Source: Kiritimatiellia bacterium
GTDB taxonomy: Bacteria; Verrucomicrobiota; Kiritimatiellia; RFP12; DVOR01
Reading direction: 5' to 3'
DNA: 7,583 nucleotides
NCBI GenBank assembly: GCA_017548245.1
Contig: JAFYMU010000233.1
Coordinates: forward strand, 1-7,583
The translations under genes were made by a program, and so were the position numbers. Shown piece after piece: positions 5,326 through 7,583 of this stretch (position 1 is the stretch's first letter; each line of letters starts with the position of its first letter). The notes beneath the pieces were generated by a model. It ran no database searches. It was given only the letters and a program-made list of their open reading frames with translations, and was not told where the DNA came from.

Positions 5326-7145
5326 TCGTTCCGATGAAACAATTGACCTTGCTCTGCACGAGCGCTTCGCGCGATAAGGCGTTAACCGTCTTGCGTGAAT
5401 TAGGTTGCGTCCATGTGAAGTTGGATGTGCGCGATGGTGAAGCCATTCGCCGTTCGGCTTCGGCAGTGGCAGCAGCAGAACAAGCCCTTCGCGTCTTGGA
5501 TGTCGCTGAAAAGAATGGCACCTTTGCCTTCCGCCCGGATGCCAATTCGCCTGTTTCGGCTTACACCTTCACGGAATTGGAAGCCGTGGCAACTCAGCTT
5601 GAAGCGCCGACGAATACGGAGACGGTGAATACTACCGCCGAAGTGATTACGCGTTTGCGTGAAGAGGCGTTGGCCTATCAGTTGCAGTTGCGCCGCTACG
5701 AACCCTTTGGCGATGTGAATCCCGAAACCGTTTCGGCGTTGGCGAATGCGGGTCTGCAGGCCACCTTGTTCAAGGTGCCGAGCACGACCGAGTTGCCGAC
5801 GGAAGGACTCTTCACCTTTGCCGCAGAAGCAGGCTTTACCTATGGCGTTTGGATGGCTGCCGAAGCGCTCCCTGAGGGCTTTGAAGCAATTCCGTTGCCG
5901 GAAATTGCCACCACTGAAATGCGTCGTCGCGTAGATGTGGCCGATGCCCTCGCGTTGCGTTTGGTGATGCAGCTTGTGGATGTTGCCGCAACGTTGCGTC
6001 CGACGTTGGCCGCGGCGGTGAAGGCGGCCATGGATCAAAAGACCGCTGTTGAAGTGGCTTCGAACCTCCATGATGCCGATGAAATCGCATGGTTGCAAGG
6101 CTATCTTCCTGACCGCACGGTATTGGATGTTTTGGCCAAGGCGGATGCTGAAGGGTGGGGCGTCGTCCTCAAGGATGTCGATCCAGATGACCCCAATGTG
6201 CCCGTGCTGTTGGAACCGCCTCGCGGATTCCGAGCCATTGGCACCCTTTTCAAAGGCTTGGGTATTTTGCCTGGCTACACGGAAGGCGACTGCTCGGTGC
6301 CGTTTTACCTCTTCTTCTCGCTCTTCTTCGCGATGTTGGTGGGCGATGCAGGTTATGGCGCCGTGATGTTGGCAGGTGTGCTTGCCGCTGGTTGGAAGTT
6401 GCGCAAGTCTGAAGCTGCGCGTCCGTTGCTCTTAATCTTGACGGTCTTCTGTCTCTCGACCATCTTCTGGGGTATTCTTTCGGGAACCTACTTCGGAATT
6501 GCAAAGGAGGCATTACCGGCTTGTTTGAGCGCGATTCCGACCGTGGCGTGGTTGGGAAGCAACGATAATATCATGTTCTTGTGCTTCTTGATCGGTGCTT
6601 GTCACATCTCCGTGGCACGTCTTTGGAATGCCGTCCTGTTGGCCCCTAATATCAAGATGTTGGGCGAACTCGGTTGGCTTGGCGTGACGTGGAGCATGTT
6701 TATGATTGTCTGCGGCATCGTGGTGGGATGGTTTACGCAGCCCGATTGGGCTTGGTGGCTTCTTGGTGGAAGCACCTGCGTCATCCTGATTCCGCTTATT
6801 GCAGACATCAAGCACGAAGGCGTCAATATTGGTATGTTGCCCTTAAATGTGATTAGCGCAATGGGTGATATCATCAGTTACGTACGTCTCTTCGCCGTCG
6901 GTTTGGCCTCTGTCAAGGTCGCAGAAAACTTTAACAACATGGCACTCAGTTTGGAATTGCCCTTGGTGTTACGCATTTTGGCCGTTTGCGCCATCTTGCT
7001 CGTAGGCCATGGCCTCAACCTTGCAATGGGTGCACTCTCGATTCTGGTTCACGCCGTTCGTCTGAACACATTGGAATTCTCCAATGCCAAGGGCATCACT
7101 TGGGCCGGACAACCCTACAACCCTTTTAAACAACCTCAACAGTAA
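5322..7145 (+). CDS. atpI: V/A-type ATPase subunit I (membrane stator, a-subunit)
   Basis: A 607-residue stator of the membrane sector. Residues 1 to about 315 form the soluble domain that meets the peripheral stalk. It opens with MIVPMKQLTLLC, like the Bacteroidetes and chlamydial forms. The membrane domain starts at about 326. Likely segments are near 326-357 (with GDAGYG at 341-346), 368-393, 416-440, 447-471, 476-494, 508-531 and 548-576. R522 in the SYVRLFAVGLAS segment matches the essential arginine that discharges the ring carboxylate. H563, H577, R580 and E585 lie in the conserved closing region GHGLN to RLNTLEF. About seven helices are visible by eye, and an eighth may be hidden in the longer ones. 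The ATGA overlap with atpD implies coupled translation. It precedes atpK by 15 nt. Confidence 0.95.
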   Translation: MIVPMKQLTLLCTSASRDKALTVLRELGCVHVKLDVRDGEAIRRSASAVAAAEQALRVLDVAEKNGTFAFRPDANSPVSAYTFTELEAVATQLEAPTNTETVNTTAEVITRLREEALAYQLQLRRYEPFGDVNPETVSALANAGLQATLFKVPSTTELPTEGLFTFAAEAGFTYGVWMAAEALPEGFEAIPLPEIATTEMRRRVDVADALALRLVMQLVDVAATLRPTLAAAVKAAMDQKTAVEVASNLHDADEIAWLQGYLPDRTVLDVLAKADAEGWGVVLKDVDPDDPNVPVLLEPPRGFRAIGTLFKGLGILPGYTEGDCSVPFYLFFSLFFAMLVGDAGYGAVMLAGVLAAGWKLRKSEAARPLLLILTVFCLSTIFWGILSGTYFGIAKEALPACLSAIPTVAWLGSNDNIMFLCFLIGACHISVARLWNAVLLAPNIKMLGELGWLGVTWSMFMIVCGIVVGWFTQPDWAWWLLGGSTCVILIPLIADIKHEGVNIGMLPLNVISAMGDIISYVRLFAVGLASVKVAENFNNMALSLELPLVLRILAVCAILLVGHGLNLAMGALSILVHAVRLNTLEFSNAKGITWAGQPYNPFKQPQQ

Positions 7146-7160
7146 AGGATACATTACACT

Positions 7161-7583
7161 ATGGATACCGCACTTACCGTCGCAGGCGCAGTTGCCTGTC
7201 TCGCACTCTCTGGCTTGGGCTCGGCAATTGGTACCGGTCTCGCCGCCGCAGGTGCAGTTGGCGCTTGGAAGAAATGCTATGCACAGAATCGTCCAGCACC
7301 CTTCTTGCTCCTCGCTTACGTCGGCGCACCGATCACCCAGACCCTCTATGGGATGATTTTGATGTTCACGATGATTGGCACGCAGGTGGTCACCGGTGGT
7401 GGCATCGGCATGCTCATCCTCGGCATCTTTGCGGGTCTTGGCATCGGCATGTCGGCTATTTTCCAGGGCCGTGCTGGTGGTTGCGCCGCTGATGCTCAGG
7501 GCGAAACGAGCCAGGGCTTCACCAACAACCTCGCTGCTCTCGGTATCGTGGAAACCACGGCAATCTTCGTCATGGTCTTCACC
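7161..7583 (+). CDS. atpK: V/A-type ATPase subunit K (ion-binding rotor ring), 3' end cut
   Basis: The first 141 residues of the proteolipid that forms the rotor ring; the window ends inside the last helix, so only a few residues are probably missing. It has the V-type double-hairpin design: helices near 5-33, 48-74, 79-103 and 121-141. The ion site is complete. E131 in helix 4 (GIVETTAIF) is the carboxylate, while helix 2 has T59, Q60 and Y63 (APITQTLYG) and no carboxylate, and Q102 lies in helix 3 (IFQGR). Relative to Enterococcus hirae NtpK (T64, Q65, Y68, Q110, E139), the Q-to-E spacing is the same (29), so Na+ binding is likely. AAAGGA at 7144-7149, overlapping the atpI stop, is 11 nt before the ATG. 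No terminator is visible because the window stops here. Confidence 0.93.
   Translation, partial: MDTALTVAGAVACLALSGLGSAIGTGLAAAGAVGAWKKCYAQNRPAPFLLLAYVGAPITQTLYGMILMFTMIGTQVVTGGGIGMLILGIFAGLGIGMSAIFQGRAGGCAADAQGETSQGFTNNLAALGIVETTAIFVMVFT

Noticed and set aside
1..7583. CRISPR array, insertion sequence, prophage or defence genes.
   Set aside because: There are no spaced direct repeats, transposase-like proteins or terminal inverted repeats. Past 498 the window is a continuous housekeeping-type operon.

Overview
The window carries most of one operon for a bacterial V/A-type (rotary) ATPase, all on the plus strand, preceded by about 500 bases of non-coding sequence that looks regulatory. The order is E, a DUF2764-like protein, A, B, D, I, K (cut by the window end). 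Spacing is tight: 4 nt (E to DUF2764), 41 nt (DUF2764 to A), 8-nt overlap (A/B), 30 nt (B to D), 4-nt ATGA overlap (D/I) and 15 nt (I to K). This E-DUF2764-A-B-D-I-K order is the layout known from Chlamydiae, spirochaetes and several Bacteroidetes/PVC-type bacteria, not the longer archaeal/Enterococcus layout with C, F and G/H subunits. The organism cannot be named. Codon use is distinctive: leucine is mainly TTG then CTC, glutamate is mostly GAA, and I found no CTG in the A or B genes. GC looks moderate in the genes and lower upstream. A gut or rumen anaerobe of the PVC, Fibrobacter or spirochaete type is a guess only.

Region 1-497 has no convincing gene. It holds an AT-rich stretch (1-126) ending in a strong intrinsic terminator (127-167) that probably closes an upstream transcript. 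A second segment (about 216-380) can fold into a long helix enclosing a hairpin, followed by another hairpin and then a terminator-like hairpin with a T run. This is the architecture of a riboswitch-type leader or a short independent RNA. After it comes a good sigma-70 promoter with an extended -10 (434-462), whose predicted start lies about 28 nt before the E start codon.

Together the genes encode the V1 motor (catalytic A3B3 hexamer, central rotor D, peripheral stalk E) and the Vo membrane part (stator I with its essential arginine, ion-binding ring K). The K fragment keeps the side-chain ligands known for Na+ binding in Enterococcus hirae NtpK (T59, Q60, Y63, Q102, E131), so the machine is inferred to move Na+. 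No C, F or G/H subunit is seen here. The DUF2764 protein sits where one might look for a replacement, and genes beyond K are not visible. The most interesting point is the structured RNA ahead of a predicted Na+-coupled ATPase, which raises the testable possibility of an ion-responsive riboswitch.
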